Positions 1 through 5,515 of a DNA stretch of 19,563 bases are shown one piece after another; positions within the stretch are counted from its first letter, which is position 1, and each line of letters starts with the position of its first letter. A program made the translations under genes and the position numbers. A model generated the notes under the pieces. That model ran no database searches. It saw only the letters and a program-made list of their open reading frames with translations, and had not been told where the DNA came from. This DNA comes from JAGPUQ01 sp947084925 (lineage in GTDB: Bacteria > Pseudomonadota > Gammaproteobacteria > Pseudomonadales > Porticoccaceae), in the NCBI GenBank assembly GCA_947084925.1, contig CAMTUJ010000043.1:1-19563 (forward strand), written 5' to 3'.

Positions 1-78
1 ACCGCTGCCCGCCGCCTGCAAAGGGCGCGGGCAGCACTCTTTCAAGCCATCAACCCTTCCCGGAAGTCCGGGTCCTGA
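1..78 (+). CDS. Possible C-terminal tail of a gene cut by the window edge
   Basis: Frame 1 is open from the first base to a TGA at 76-78 and gives 25 residues rich in Arg and Ala (TAARRLQRARAALFQAI then a short polar tail). The basic, helical look is like the end of a DNA-binding helix such as sigma region 4, but the piece is too short to assign. It may also be chance. Confidence 0.22.
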   Translation, partial: TAARRLQRARAALFQAINPSRKSGS

Positions 79-136
79 AGCGCCCGGTCCGACTCCGCTT
101 CAGGCTCATTTCAGGATTGGAAAATACTGGATTTAG

Positions 137-171
137 CATAATTACCTGAGGTGTGCTAGATTCGCCTGAGG
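137..171 (+). promoter_or_regulatory. Candidate promoter/operator region of the hicB-hicA pair
   Basis: CATAAT at 137-142 is a good -10 match. Just downstream, CCTGAGG occurs at 145-151 and again at 165-171, exactly 20 bp apart start to start, about two helical turns. Each copy is itself a CCTnAGG palindrome. Their position ahead of an antitoxin gene suggests an operator. No convincing -35 is properly spaced (TTGGAA at 117-122 leaves only 14 bp), so the promoter call is weak. Confidence 0.3.
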
Positions 172-249
172 GCGGAGCAATTCTGCCGTTATTGTCATTA
201 GTGGATGTGAAATTTTTGTCCAATCTATTTGACACCGAGGAGAGTTAAC

Positions 250-588
250 TTGAAACCCCGACAGCTTTTCCTACGCTGCATTGCTGACAAACGCAGTGGG
301 CAGTGGCATGCATTTTGTCTGGATCTTGATCTTGCGGCTCAAGGTGAAACCCTTGATGAGGTTAAGGGCAGGCTTGAAGCGCAAATTCAAGAGTACGTCT
401 TTGACGCTCTCGCGGGGGAAGATCAAGCGTATGCTGATCAGCTTTTGTCCCGAAGATCTCCATTGTCGCTATGGGCGCGCTACTACTGGTACGGGTTTTT
501 GCTGAAGTGCTTCAATATCCCTGATAGTTTTCGTCGTTTCACTGAACGGCTTCCGTTAGTTCCTGAAAGGAATCATCGTCTTGCATGA
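250..588 (+). CDS. hicB: HicB-like antitoxin of a type II toxin-antitoxin pair
   Basis: Predicted 112-residue cytoplasmic protein. The N-terminal half carries the HicB pattern: W-H-A-F-C-L-D-L-D-L-A-A-Q-G, then an E-T-L-D-E-V-K helix and Q-I-Q-E-Y, which fits the partial RNase H-like fold that blocks HicA. TTG at 250 was chosen because GAGGAGA at 238-244 sits just ahead of it; a TTG at 229 is in frame but has no Shine-Dalgarno. The C-terminal half is aromatic and basic (LWARYYWYGFLLKCF) and has no visible helix-turn-helix or ribbon-helix-helix domain, unlike classic HicB. The stop overlaps the ATG of hicA (ATGA, 585-588), so the two are translationally coupled. G+C is lower than in the rest of the window. 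Family assignment is by pattern and context. Confidence 0.78.
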   Translation: MKPRQLFLRCIADKRSGQWHAFCLDLDLAAQGETLDEVKGRLEAQIQEYVFDALAGEDQAYADQLLSRRSPLSLWARYYWYGFLLKCFNIPDSFRRFTERLPLVPERNHRLA

Positions 589-831
589 GCGCATCTCATC
601 CGCCGCTCACCTGCAAGAATGTTAAGCAAATTCTTACCACTTTGGGTTTCGTGGCGCGGCCCAAAACAGGAACGTCCCACGAACATTGGGTTAAAACTGA
701 AAACTGAAAACGGAAAGCGTCTCAAGGTAACTGTTGATTGCCCAAAAGCGCCGTTCAGCCAGGATTTGATTGGATCGATGGCTAGGCAGGCAGGAGTAAC
801 AAAAAAGCAATTCTATGCCGCACTAGAATAA
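585..831 (+). pseudogene. hicA: HicA toxin gene, frameshifted by a 7-bp tandem duplication
   Basis: Translation from ATG 585 gives a HicA start (CKNVKQILTTLGFVARP, then GTSHEHW with the expected catalytic His, residue 32) but stops at TGA 705-707. The rest of the toxin (ENGKRLKVTVDCPKAPF through QAGVTKKQFY) continues in the +1 frame to TAA at 829-831. Removing one 7-bp unit joins both halves into a 79-residue protein, a usual HicA length. HicA is an mRNA interferase of the double-stranded RNA-binding fold; the truncated 40-residue peptide keeps the His but lacks the remaining strands and should be inactive. A +1 slip at AAC-TGA would restore the frame with two extra residues, but no release-factor-2-type stimulatory site is visible. 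Sequencing error is possible, though a whole duplicated unit is not a typical one. Confidence 0.82.
693..710 (+). repeat. Heptanucleotide tandem repeat inside hicA
   Basis: The unit AAAACTG occurs twice (693-699, 700-706) and is followed by AAAA, a partial third copy. The toxin reading frame is intact with one unit and broken with two, so the repeat accounts for the frameshift and could in principle expand or contract by slippage. Confidence 0.85.
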
Positions 832-911
832 AAATTCTATCTTTCCATTTCTTTTAATATATGACACGCCAAAACACTCCATCGATCCCGCGATAATTCC
901 AAACTGAGATA

Positions 912-962
912 CTACCCGGACAGCAGCACGTTGGTGTCCAGCACGACCCGCAGCGCGGCCAT
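912..962 (-). pseudogene. N-terminal stub of a PIN-domain toxin
   Basis: Six bases after the antitoxin stop, an ATG (962) opens a 16-codon frame reading MAALRVVLDTNVLLSG and then TAG at 912-914. The VxLDTNVLLSG stretch is the first strand and first metal-binding Asp of PIN ribonucleases (VapC or putative toxin of the PIN_3 type). The remaining roughly 110-130 residues are absent from the window. The break coincides with the change from high to low G+C, so insertion of the adjoining hicBA segment probably removed the 3' part. No catalytic site can form from what remains. Confidence 0.75.
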
Positions 963-968
963 GTCGAC

Positions 969-1250
969 TCAGCGCGTCGGATTCTGCGCCCGGACCTCGG
1001 CGACGGCGGCGTCAATTTCGGCCAGACCCTCGTCTTCGGGAGTACTGGCAAAGCCCGCCTCGATGCGCTGCGATAAAGCATCGAAATGCGCTTGCAGACG
1101 GCGAATGCGCGCGAACAGCCGGGCGTCCACCAGCGCGGCGACCGGCTTGCCATCCTTGTTGATGACGATGCTGTCGTGGCGATACTGAACCCGGTTGAGC
1201 ATGTCGCCCAGGTTCTGGCGGAAGGTGACGGCGTTGGTTTCTGTGATCAT
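969..1250 (-). CDS. Phd/YefM-family antitoxin, toxin partner lost
   Basis: A 93-residue protein starting MITETNAVTFRQNLGDMLNRV, followed by the conserved segment SIVINKDGKPVAALVDARLF typical of Phd/YefM DNA-binding antitoxins. The C-terminal helical part (ALSQRIEAGFASTPEDEGLAEI) would be the toxin-neutralising tail. ATG 1250 is preferred over a far-upstream in-frame ATG at 1298 because the latter lies inside the promoter between the -35 and -10. The gene leads a two-gene unit whose second member, a PIN toxin, survives only as a stub. The antitoxin shows no damage, which is expected because loss of the toxin is neutral. It may still act as a repressor of its own promoter. Confidence 0.85.
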   Translation of the reverse strand: MITETNAVTFRQNLGDMLNRVQYRHDSIVINKDGKPVAALVDARLFARIRRLQAHFDALSQRIEAGFASTPEDEGLAEIDAAVAEVRAQNPTR

Positions 1251-1276
1251 GACTATTGCGGCGTGTCGATCGTGCC

Positions 1277-1308
1277 GATCACTATGATCCGTATGCAATG
1301 ATTGTCAA
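1277..1308 (-). promoter_or_regulatory. Promoter and palindromic operator of the Phd-type antitoxin
   Basis: Read on the minus strand, a perfect TTGACA (-35, 1308-1303) is followed 16 bases later by CATAGT (-10, 1286-1281). The -10 is embedded in a perfect inverted repeat GATCA-TAG-TGATC (1277-1289). A repressor bound there would block RNA polymerase, matching the known autoregulation of Phd/YefM operons. The start codon at 1250 is about 30 bases downstream. Confidence 0.6.
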
Positions 1309-1520
1309 CTGCTGCGGTACCGGCGCTGGGTTCAGTGTGTCTTTGACCGGCTCCGGACGGTCTGCCCAGGTCCTGTTCAGGCACGCGCCGGGCTGGACTC
1401 CCTGGTCGCGACAAGTTGGTCTGCCTTTTGCCGCGCCGCACCGGTAAAATGCCGCGTTTGTGCTGACGGGCGGCGCGCGGTGGTGTCACGGTCGCGTTGG
1501 TTGGCGGGCTGGGAACGTCG

Positions 1521-2375
1521 ATGACACCACTGGTTTGCATCGTAACTCTCAATTGGCGGGGCGCGGACGACACCCTCGCCTGCGTCGAGTCGTTGCGCCT
1601 GCTCACCTATTCCAATTATCGCATTCTGATGGTCGACAACGGGTCCGGCGACGACTCCGTGGTGCGCATTGCGGAGGCCTGTCCGGATATCGATCTGATG
1701 GAAACCGGCGCGAACCTGGGATTTGCCGGGGGCTGCAATGTGGGCATCCGGCGCGCTTTGGCGCTGGACGCCGACTATGTCTGGCTGCTCAACAGCGATA
1801 CCCGGGCGGACCCGGGCGCATTGACCGCGATGGTTGAACTGGCCGAGGCCGATGCCGGTGTGGGCGCGGTGGGGTCGTTGATCTGCGATCGCGCGCATCC
1901 CGAGCGGGTGCTGGCCTGGGGCGGCGGACGGGTCGATTTGCGGTTCGGGTGGTCGACGCACGCACTGGCGCGGGTGGCGGACGCCGAGCTCGATTACCTC
2001 ACCGGGGCCAGCATGCTGTTGCGAACCCGGGCGCTGGAAGAGGTCGGCCTGCTGGATGAGCGGTATTTTCTCTACTGGGAGGAGACGGACCTGTGCTATC
2101 GCCTGCGCGAGCAGGGCTGGCGGCTGGCGGTTGCGCCGGGCAGCCGGGTGCTGCACCGGGCACCGGAATCGTCGCAGCGCCGTCTGCGGCAGAAGGACCG
2201 GCATTTCAATCAGTCCGCGGTGCGGTTTCTGTTTCGCTACGCGAAGCATCCCTGGCCGGCGGTCCTGGTGGGCGGGTCGCTGCGCTTTTGCAAGCGGTTG
2301 CTGCGCGGCGAATTTGGTCGCGCGCGGGCCGTGGTGCGGGGTCTGTTCTGCGGTCTGCGGCAGCGTCATTCCTGA
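1521..2375 (+). CDS. Family 2 glycosyltransferase, rhamnosyltransferase-like
   Basis: A 284-residue GT-A fold enzyme expected to transfer a sugar from a nucleotide donor to a growing polysaccharide or lipid-linked chain at the inner membrane face. Visible motifs: IVTLNWRG near the start, VDNGS (38-42), NLGFAGGCNVGIR (65-77), the donor-metal region LLNSDTRAD (89-97), GASMLLR (162-168) and the acceptor/base motif YFLYWEETDLCYR (182-194). The pattern matches WbbL-like rhamnosyltransferases. ATG 1521 starts the protein right at the first beta strand and has GGGA about 10 bases upstream; a TTG at 1497 has no Shine-Dalgarno. It lies 120 bases before a GT4 enzyme on the same strand, suggesting a short polysaccharide unit. 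The sugar and acceptor cannot be told from sequence. Confidence 0.9.
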   Translation: MTPLVCIVTLNWRGADDTLACVESLRLLTYSNYRILMVDNGSGDDSVVRIAEACPDIDLMETGANLGFAGGCNVGIRRALALDADYVWLLNSDTRADPGALTAMVELAEADAGVGAVGSLICDRAHPERVLAWGGGRVDLRFGWSTHALARVADAELDYLTGASMLLRTRALEEVGLLDERYFLYWEETDLCYRLREQGWRLAVAPGSRVLHRAPESSQRRLRQKDRHFNQSAVRFLFRYAKHPWPAVLVGGSLRFCKRLLRGEFGRARAVVRGLFCGLRQRHS

Positions 2376-2495
2376 TGGCGCCGTTCCAAAGGGTGCGCGG
2401 ATTGCGATGGGCGCTGATGCAGTGATGACGGGATCGCCCGGCGGTGTGGTCAGGGCTGCCGCACGCCGCGCAACGGCACCGCGAAAATTCTCCCG

Positions 2496-3521
2496 GTGAA
2501 GATTCTTCTGCTGGCTCCCGAGCAGGGTGGACCCTGCGGTGTGCTGGATTATGCGCTACGCCTGGCGGGGGCCTTGCAGGAATCCGGGGTCCGCGTGACC
2601 ATCGCGCGCGGCGAGCGCAAGGGCCGGCTTTCGGCCCGCGCGGTGGCAGCACAGGCGCGCGCTCTCAGGCCCGATATCGTCCATGTGCAATATCCGATGG
2701 CCCGCTACGGCAGCTCGCTGATGCCCCACTGGGTGGCGCAGTTACCGCGCTGTCGCACTGTGGTAACCCTGCACGAGTTCTCCCGGGCGCACCTGCTGCG
2801 CCGGATCGCCGGACTGGCGTTCAGTCGCGCCGATGCGCTGGTGTTCACCAATGCCTTCGAGCGCGCAGCCTTTGGGCGCTGGTATCCCTGGAGCCGGGGC
2901 CGCGGTCATGTCATTTCCATCGGTTCCAATATTCCCTGGTTGAGCGCGCGTGAGCCGCGGGATCGGGATGAGGTGTGTTATTTCGGCCTGATCCGACCCG
3001 AAAAAGGCCTGGAGTCATTTCTCGCTCTGGCCCGGTTGGCGGCGGACGCGGCGCCGGAACTGCGCTTTCGGGTGCTGGGCGCGATTCCGGCCGCGCAGCG
3101 CGCGTACTGCGAGCAGATGCGGCAAGCGTCCAGCGGGCTGCCGCGTTTGAGCTGGGATCTCGGCCGTGGCGACGCAGAAGCAGCGCAGCGGCTGGCGGAG
3201 ACCGGGTTTCTGTATCTGCATTATCCGGATGGCGCCTCGGAGCGGCGCGGTACCCTGCTGGCCGCACTGGGGAATGGCGCGGCGGTCATTACCAACCGGG
3301 GACCACAGACACCGCCCGGTCTGGAGTCGGCGGTGCGGTTCGCGGCCGACCCCGCGGATGCCCTGGCTCAGTTGCGGGCATTGCGCGCGGACCCGACCGC
3401 GGAGGCAAACCTGCGCCGGGCGGGGCGCGACTGGGCCGAGCGCTACGGTTGGGAGGCGATCGCCGCCGCTCACCGCGAACTTTACGCGCGGATTGCGGGG
3501 CGTCAGGGATGCTCTGAATAA
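2496..3521 (+). CDS. Family 4-like glycosyltransferase (GT-B fold)
   Basis: A 341-residue protein starting GTG 2496 (MKILLLAPEQGGPCGVLDYALRLAGAL), a typical GT-B N-terminus with a Gly-rich acceptor-side loop. Further features: DIVHVQYPM, then VVTLHEFSRAHLL, and in the C-terminal domain VCYFGLIRPEKGLESFLALA and RRGTLLAALGNGAAVITNRG, which correspond to the nucleotide-sugar binding part of GT4 enzymes. The end RYGWEAIAAAHRELYARI is the usual closing helix. Likely partner of the upstream GT2 in exopolysaccharide or O-antigen assembly. The last few codons and the TAA lie in a REP-like repeat, so the original C-terminus may have been altered by a few residues. No strong Shine-Dalgarno precedes the GTG. 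Confidence 0.87.
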   Translation: MKILLLAPEQGGPCGVLDYALRLAGALQESGVRVTIARGERKGRLSARAVAAQARALRPDIVHVQYPMARYGSSLMPHWVAQLPRCRTVVTLHEFSRAHLLRRIAGLAFSRADALVFTNAFERAAFGRWYPWSRGRGHVISIGSNIPWLSAREPRDRDEVCYFGLIRPEKGLESFLALARLAADAAPELRFRVLGAIPAAQRAYCEQMRQASSGLPRLSWDLGRGDAEAAQRLAETGFLYLHYPDGASERRGTLLAALGNGAAVITNRGPQTPPGLESAVRFAADPADALAQLRALRADPTAEANLRRAGRDWAERYGWEAIAAAHRELYARIAGRQGCSE

Positions 3522-3534
3522 CCGTCATGCCCGC
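3514..3534 (+). repeat. Left part of an interrupted REP-like repeat
   Basis: The core AACCGTCATGCCCGC (3520-3534) with its CTGA lead-in matches the left ends at 7891 and 8123. The expected second half of the element is not here but at 3861-3915, with transposase-like sequence in between. The TAA of the GT4 gene is inside this segment. Confidence 0.6.
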
Positions 3535-3611
3535 TTCCGAGGCTGTGTGAAAAGCCCTCCCCGGGGAAGGATGATACGAGCAGCGCGAAGGTGATCGGCT
3601 GACGAGGATTT

Positions 3612-3842
3612 ATGCACTACATCCCGGAAGAAAACCGACAGCAAGGGAGCCTGTTTCCGGAGTTATTGGATGACTATGTTCGGGTGAATAATCCGGTCGA
3701 TTCCTTGATCGGTTTGTGGAGACGCTCGACCCAGCGGTCGCTGGGGTTCAGTCGTGCGACGCTGAAAGCCACGGGCCGACCGCCGTACGCGCCGAGCGTG
3801 TTGCTGAAGCTGTACCTGTACCTGTATGGCTATCTGTATCAA
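3612..3842 (+). pseudogene. IS1182-family transposase, N-terminal fragment
   Basis: About 77 codons match the start of IS1182-type DDE transposases: MHYIPEENRQQ, LFPELLDDYV, NNPV, and GFSRATLKATGRPPYAPSVLLKLYLY with GYLYQ. Full-length members are around 450-500 residues, so the catalytic domain is gone. Between NPV (about 3698) and LGFSR (about 3740) the expected DRFVETLDPAV is encoded in another frame, so two compensating frameshifts are present. A 6-base duplication gives LYLYLY where one LY pair is expected. Upstream GACGAGGATTT before the ATG looks like a native ribosome binding site. After 3842 the sequence passes into a REP-like repeat. A dead fragment with no partner end visible nearby. 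Confidence 0.75.
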
Positions 3843-3860
3843 CACCGCGGCACCCACCAC

Positions 3861-3915
3861 CGCGGATGCGGGCTCTGCGCGGTAACGACGATTGGGTGGT
3901 TGTACAGAGCATCCT
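3861..3915 (+). repeat. Right part of the interrupted REP-like repeat
   Basis: GCTCTGCGCGGTAACGACG, a variant of TGGTTATTCGGAGCATCC, and the order of both blocks match the right half of the intact copy at 8193-8251. Together with 3514-3534 this makes one element split by the IS1182 fragment. It ends at the stop codon of the ArsR gene. Confidence 0.6.
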
Positions 3916-4256
3916 CAACTGCAACTGCGGGCGGCTATTTTCGCGAGCCGGCGCGCGTCGCGGCGCAGCTCGGGGATGACCTCCACATCGCCGCCGAGCA
4001 GGGCCAGCAGCCGTTCGGCGAAAGGCGTGGCGGGTGCGAGCTGGTAGTACATCCAGGTCCCCTCGCGGCGCGCCGCCACCAGTCCGTGATGGCGCAGGTA
4101 GGCGAGGTGACGCGACACCGCGCTCTGCGGCAGTTCGAGCGCATCCACCAGATCGCACACGCACAGTTCGCCGCGCTGCCGGAGCAGATGCACGATGCGC
4201 AGGCGGGCGGGCTCGGAGAGCGCCTTGAAAAGGGCGGCGTAGCGGTTCATGTCCAT
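3915..4256 (-). CDS. arsR: ArsR/SmtB-family metalloid-type transcriptional repressor
   Basis: A 113-residue winged-helix regulator. ALFKALSEPARLRIVHLLRQRG opens the domain, QSAVSRHLAYLRHHGLVAARREG is the recognition helix and wing approach, and TWMYYQL the wing. ELCVCDL (30-36) keeps the Cys32-x-Cys34 pair that binds As(III)/Sb(III) in classic ArsR; the third cysteine (position 37 in the E. coli protein) is Val here. Loss of metal binding would release DNA. No arsenate reductase or efflux pump is adjacent, so its target may be itself or the divergent HepT-like gene 140-250 bases away. Start is ATG 4256 or ATG 4250 (MDMNRY or MNRY); neither has a good Shine-Dalgarno. Its last codons adjoin the REP-like repeat, so the C-terminal SCS may be acquired. 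Confidence 0.85.
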   Translation of the reverse strand: MDMNRYAALFKALSEPARLRIVHLLRQRGELCVCDLVDALELPQSAVSRHLAYLRHHGLVAARREGTWMYYQLAPATPFAERLLALLGGDVEVIPELRRDARRLAKIAARSCS

Positions 4257-4396
4257 GGCGCGATTGTACGGGTGCTCCCCGCCACGGCAAACCGGCTCAC
4301 CGTGCCGGCTCACCATGGCGTCGTCGCGTTGTCGCGCGGCGGAGAAATGCTCCGTACCATGAAAGACCCATTCCCAGATTCCCAGGTTACGATCCC

Positions 4397-4513
4397 ATGC
4401 GACTGAATGCGAAGGCGAGGGAAGCGAACGACACGGCCGCCCGCCACCCGCTGGATTCCCGGTCCGCACTGACAGCGGCTGAACAGACGGGCGTTCGACG
4501 GGTGACGGCATGA
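4397..4513 (+). pseudogene. Possible internally deleted MntA-like nucleotidyltransferase
   Basis: A 38-codon frame (MRLNAKAREANDTAARH, then SALTAAEQTGVRRVTA) ends with TGA overlapping the ATG of the HepT-like gene (ATGA, 4510-4513). MntA antitoxins of about 100 residues commonly begin MRLxxxxxxxI and end near a TGVRL tail, and always sit directly upstream of HepT. Here the catalytic GS-RxDxD core is entirely missing. The start and end likeness plus the coupled position suggest an in-frame internal deletion. The likeness is from memory of the family and short, so this could be a chance open frame. Confidence 0.35.
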
Positions 4514-4989
4514 GTCGCCCGGGCCGGCTCGTCGCCACCTTGTGGGAAGCCGATCAGCACGCGGCGATGCTTGCCGCGGCCCTGGCGGAATGGGATCGCG
4601 CGCCCGCCGCGGACTGGGAATCCCTGGAAGCGCATTGCGGTCATGCACGTCCGGTGGACCAAGTCCTGTTCGGCTTCATCAAACTCCAGGATGTGATCGG
4701 CGAGCGCCTCGCGCCGCTCACGCTTGCCGCGCTGAAGGAGCCCCATGCCGTCAGCGCAACGCACGCCCAGCTCGACCGCCTCGAACAGCTCGGCTATCTC
4801 GACGTCGACGCCTGGCAGGCGTGGCGCGGTGTGCGCGACCGACTCGCGCGCGAATATCCCCACCACCGGGAACTGCGCTTCGCCGCGCTGCTGGCCGGCA
4901 TCGCCGCCGCGCGTGCCTTGCTCGGGTGCTACGCACAGTGGCGCGCACGCCTGGCCGCGGCCGGCAGCGCCGGTCCGGGGACCGCATGA
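4510..4989 (+). CDS. HepT-like HEPN-domain protein with altered catalytic motif
   Basis: A 159-residue, mostly helical protein. VDQVLFGFIKLQDVIGERLAP (49-69), LDRLEQLGYLDVDAWQAWRGVRDRLAREYP (88-117) and ELRFAALLAG resemble the long HepT-like proteins paired with MNT nucleotidyltransferases. HEPN ribonuclease toxins carry R-x4-H-x-Y. Here the equivalent is R109-DRLA-R114-E-Y116: the Arg and the Tyr that MntA modifies are kept, but the His is Arg, so RNase activity is doubtful. Coupled by ATGA overlap to a short upstream frame that may be the relic of its nucleotidyltransferase. Divergent from arsR. An alternative is an ordinary uncharacterised helical protein; the pattern match is moderate. 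Confidence 0.55.
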   Translation: MSRPGRLVATLWEADQHAAMLAAALAEWDRAPAADWESLEAHCGHARPVDQVLFGFIKLQDVIGERLAPLTLAALKEPHAVSATHAQLDRLEQLGYLDVDAWQAWRGVRDRLAREYPHHRELRFAALLAGIAAARALLGCYAQWRARLAAAGSAGPGTA

Positions 4990-5402
4990 GATCGGGCGGG
5001 AAAAGCCGGTGTCCGGGTCTGGATCACCAGGGAGTCGCCCCGCGGAGTTGACGGCAATGCCGGGCGTCGCGTCTACTCCCCGCGCCGTTTGCTTCAATGC
5101 CGTTGCTGTCCAGCACGGCACAACTCCGCAGGGAAGCGATTCGCGAAAACAACGCAGGCTCTGCTGGTGACGCGAGCTACCCGGAGTGCGGGCTTCCGAT
5201 TTTTGGAGTGCCGCGATGGCCAGCTTTTGAGGGCTCAATGCAAGGGTTGTTTTACAAGGCAAAGCCTTTTTGGCTCTTTTGAATTTCGAGTGGGTTAGGC
5301 GGCATGCGGGTTGAGGGTCTGGAAGTCGAGTTTGCCGGCGATCAGGAAGATGATCGTGTGGATGGTCGACAGCAGGTGGTCGCTCCGGGCTTTGCGAGCA
5401 GT
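4990..5402. other. Gene-free stretch with a possible unrecognised gene tail
   Basis: No convincing gene. On the minus strand a frame ending with TAA at 5295-5297 reads HLLSTIHTIIFLIAGKLDF and a short tail, a protein-like hydrophobic sequence that could be the end of a lost gene or transposase, but I do not recognise it. Sequence character changes near 5400, where similarity to the sugar transferase begins abruptly, so a rearrangement junction lies there. Confidence 0.3.
5256..5280 (+). terminator. Small candidate intrinsic terminator
   Basis: AAGGC-AAA-GCCTT (5256-5268) forms a short hairpin followed by TT, and the adjacent GGCTCTTTT adds a T-rich end. It lies 270 bases past the HepT-like gene on the same strand. 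The stem is only five pairs. Confidence 0.3.
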
Positions 5403-5515
5403 CCGTTGAGGGCCGCGAGATCGATGAGGTCTGGGTATCGGTGCCCGGGAATCGGGCGTACCCGCTGGAGGAGGTGGTCAGTGCGCTGTGAGAGACCCGC
5501 GCCGAGGTCCTGTTT
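5403..5515 (+). pseudogene. 5' remnant of the sugar transferase with in-frame TGA
   Basis: In the frame of the downstream transferase the sequence reads VEGREIDEVWVSVPGNRAYP, then LEEVVSAL, TGA (5489-5491), ETRAEVLFVPEFRES. This is the end of the central nucleotide-binding-like domain found in WcaJ/WbaP-type enzymes. All of the four to five N-terminal membrane segments (about 250 codons) are missing, and the TGA cuts the rest. Confidence 0.7.

Noticed and set aside
50..235. 61-residue minus-strand frame upstream of hicB
   Set aside because: Low-complexity, Ser/Arg-rich translation with no family look; it covers the hicB regulatory region.
697..712. Programmed +1 frameshift to make full HicA
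   Set aside because: AAC-TGA lacks the slippery CTT-TGA-C context and upstream Shine-Dalgarno-like stimulator; duplication of a unit is simpler.
1377..2369. 330-residue minus-strand ORF
   Set aside because: Antisense to the GT2 gene, which has all family motifs; Gln/Arg/Pro-rich shadow of high-G+C coding.
4292..4314. CCGGCTCACC direct repeat between arsR and the HepT-like gene
   Set aside because: Two 10-base copies 13 bases apart, but not placed over a recognisable promoter; could be chance in G+C-rich DNA.
3612..4406. 264-residue plus-strand ORF
   Set aside because: Only the first 77 codons are IS1182-like; the rest runs through a repeat and antisense to arsR.
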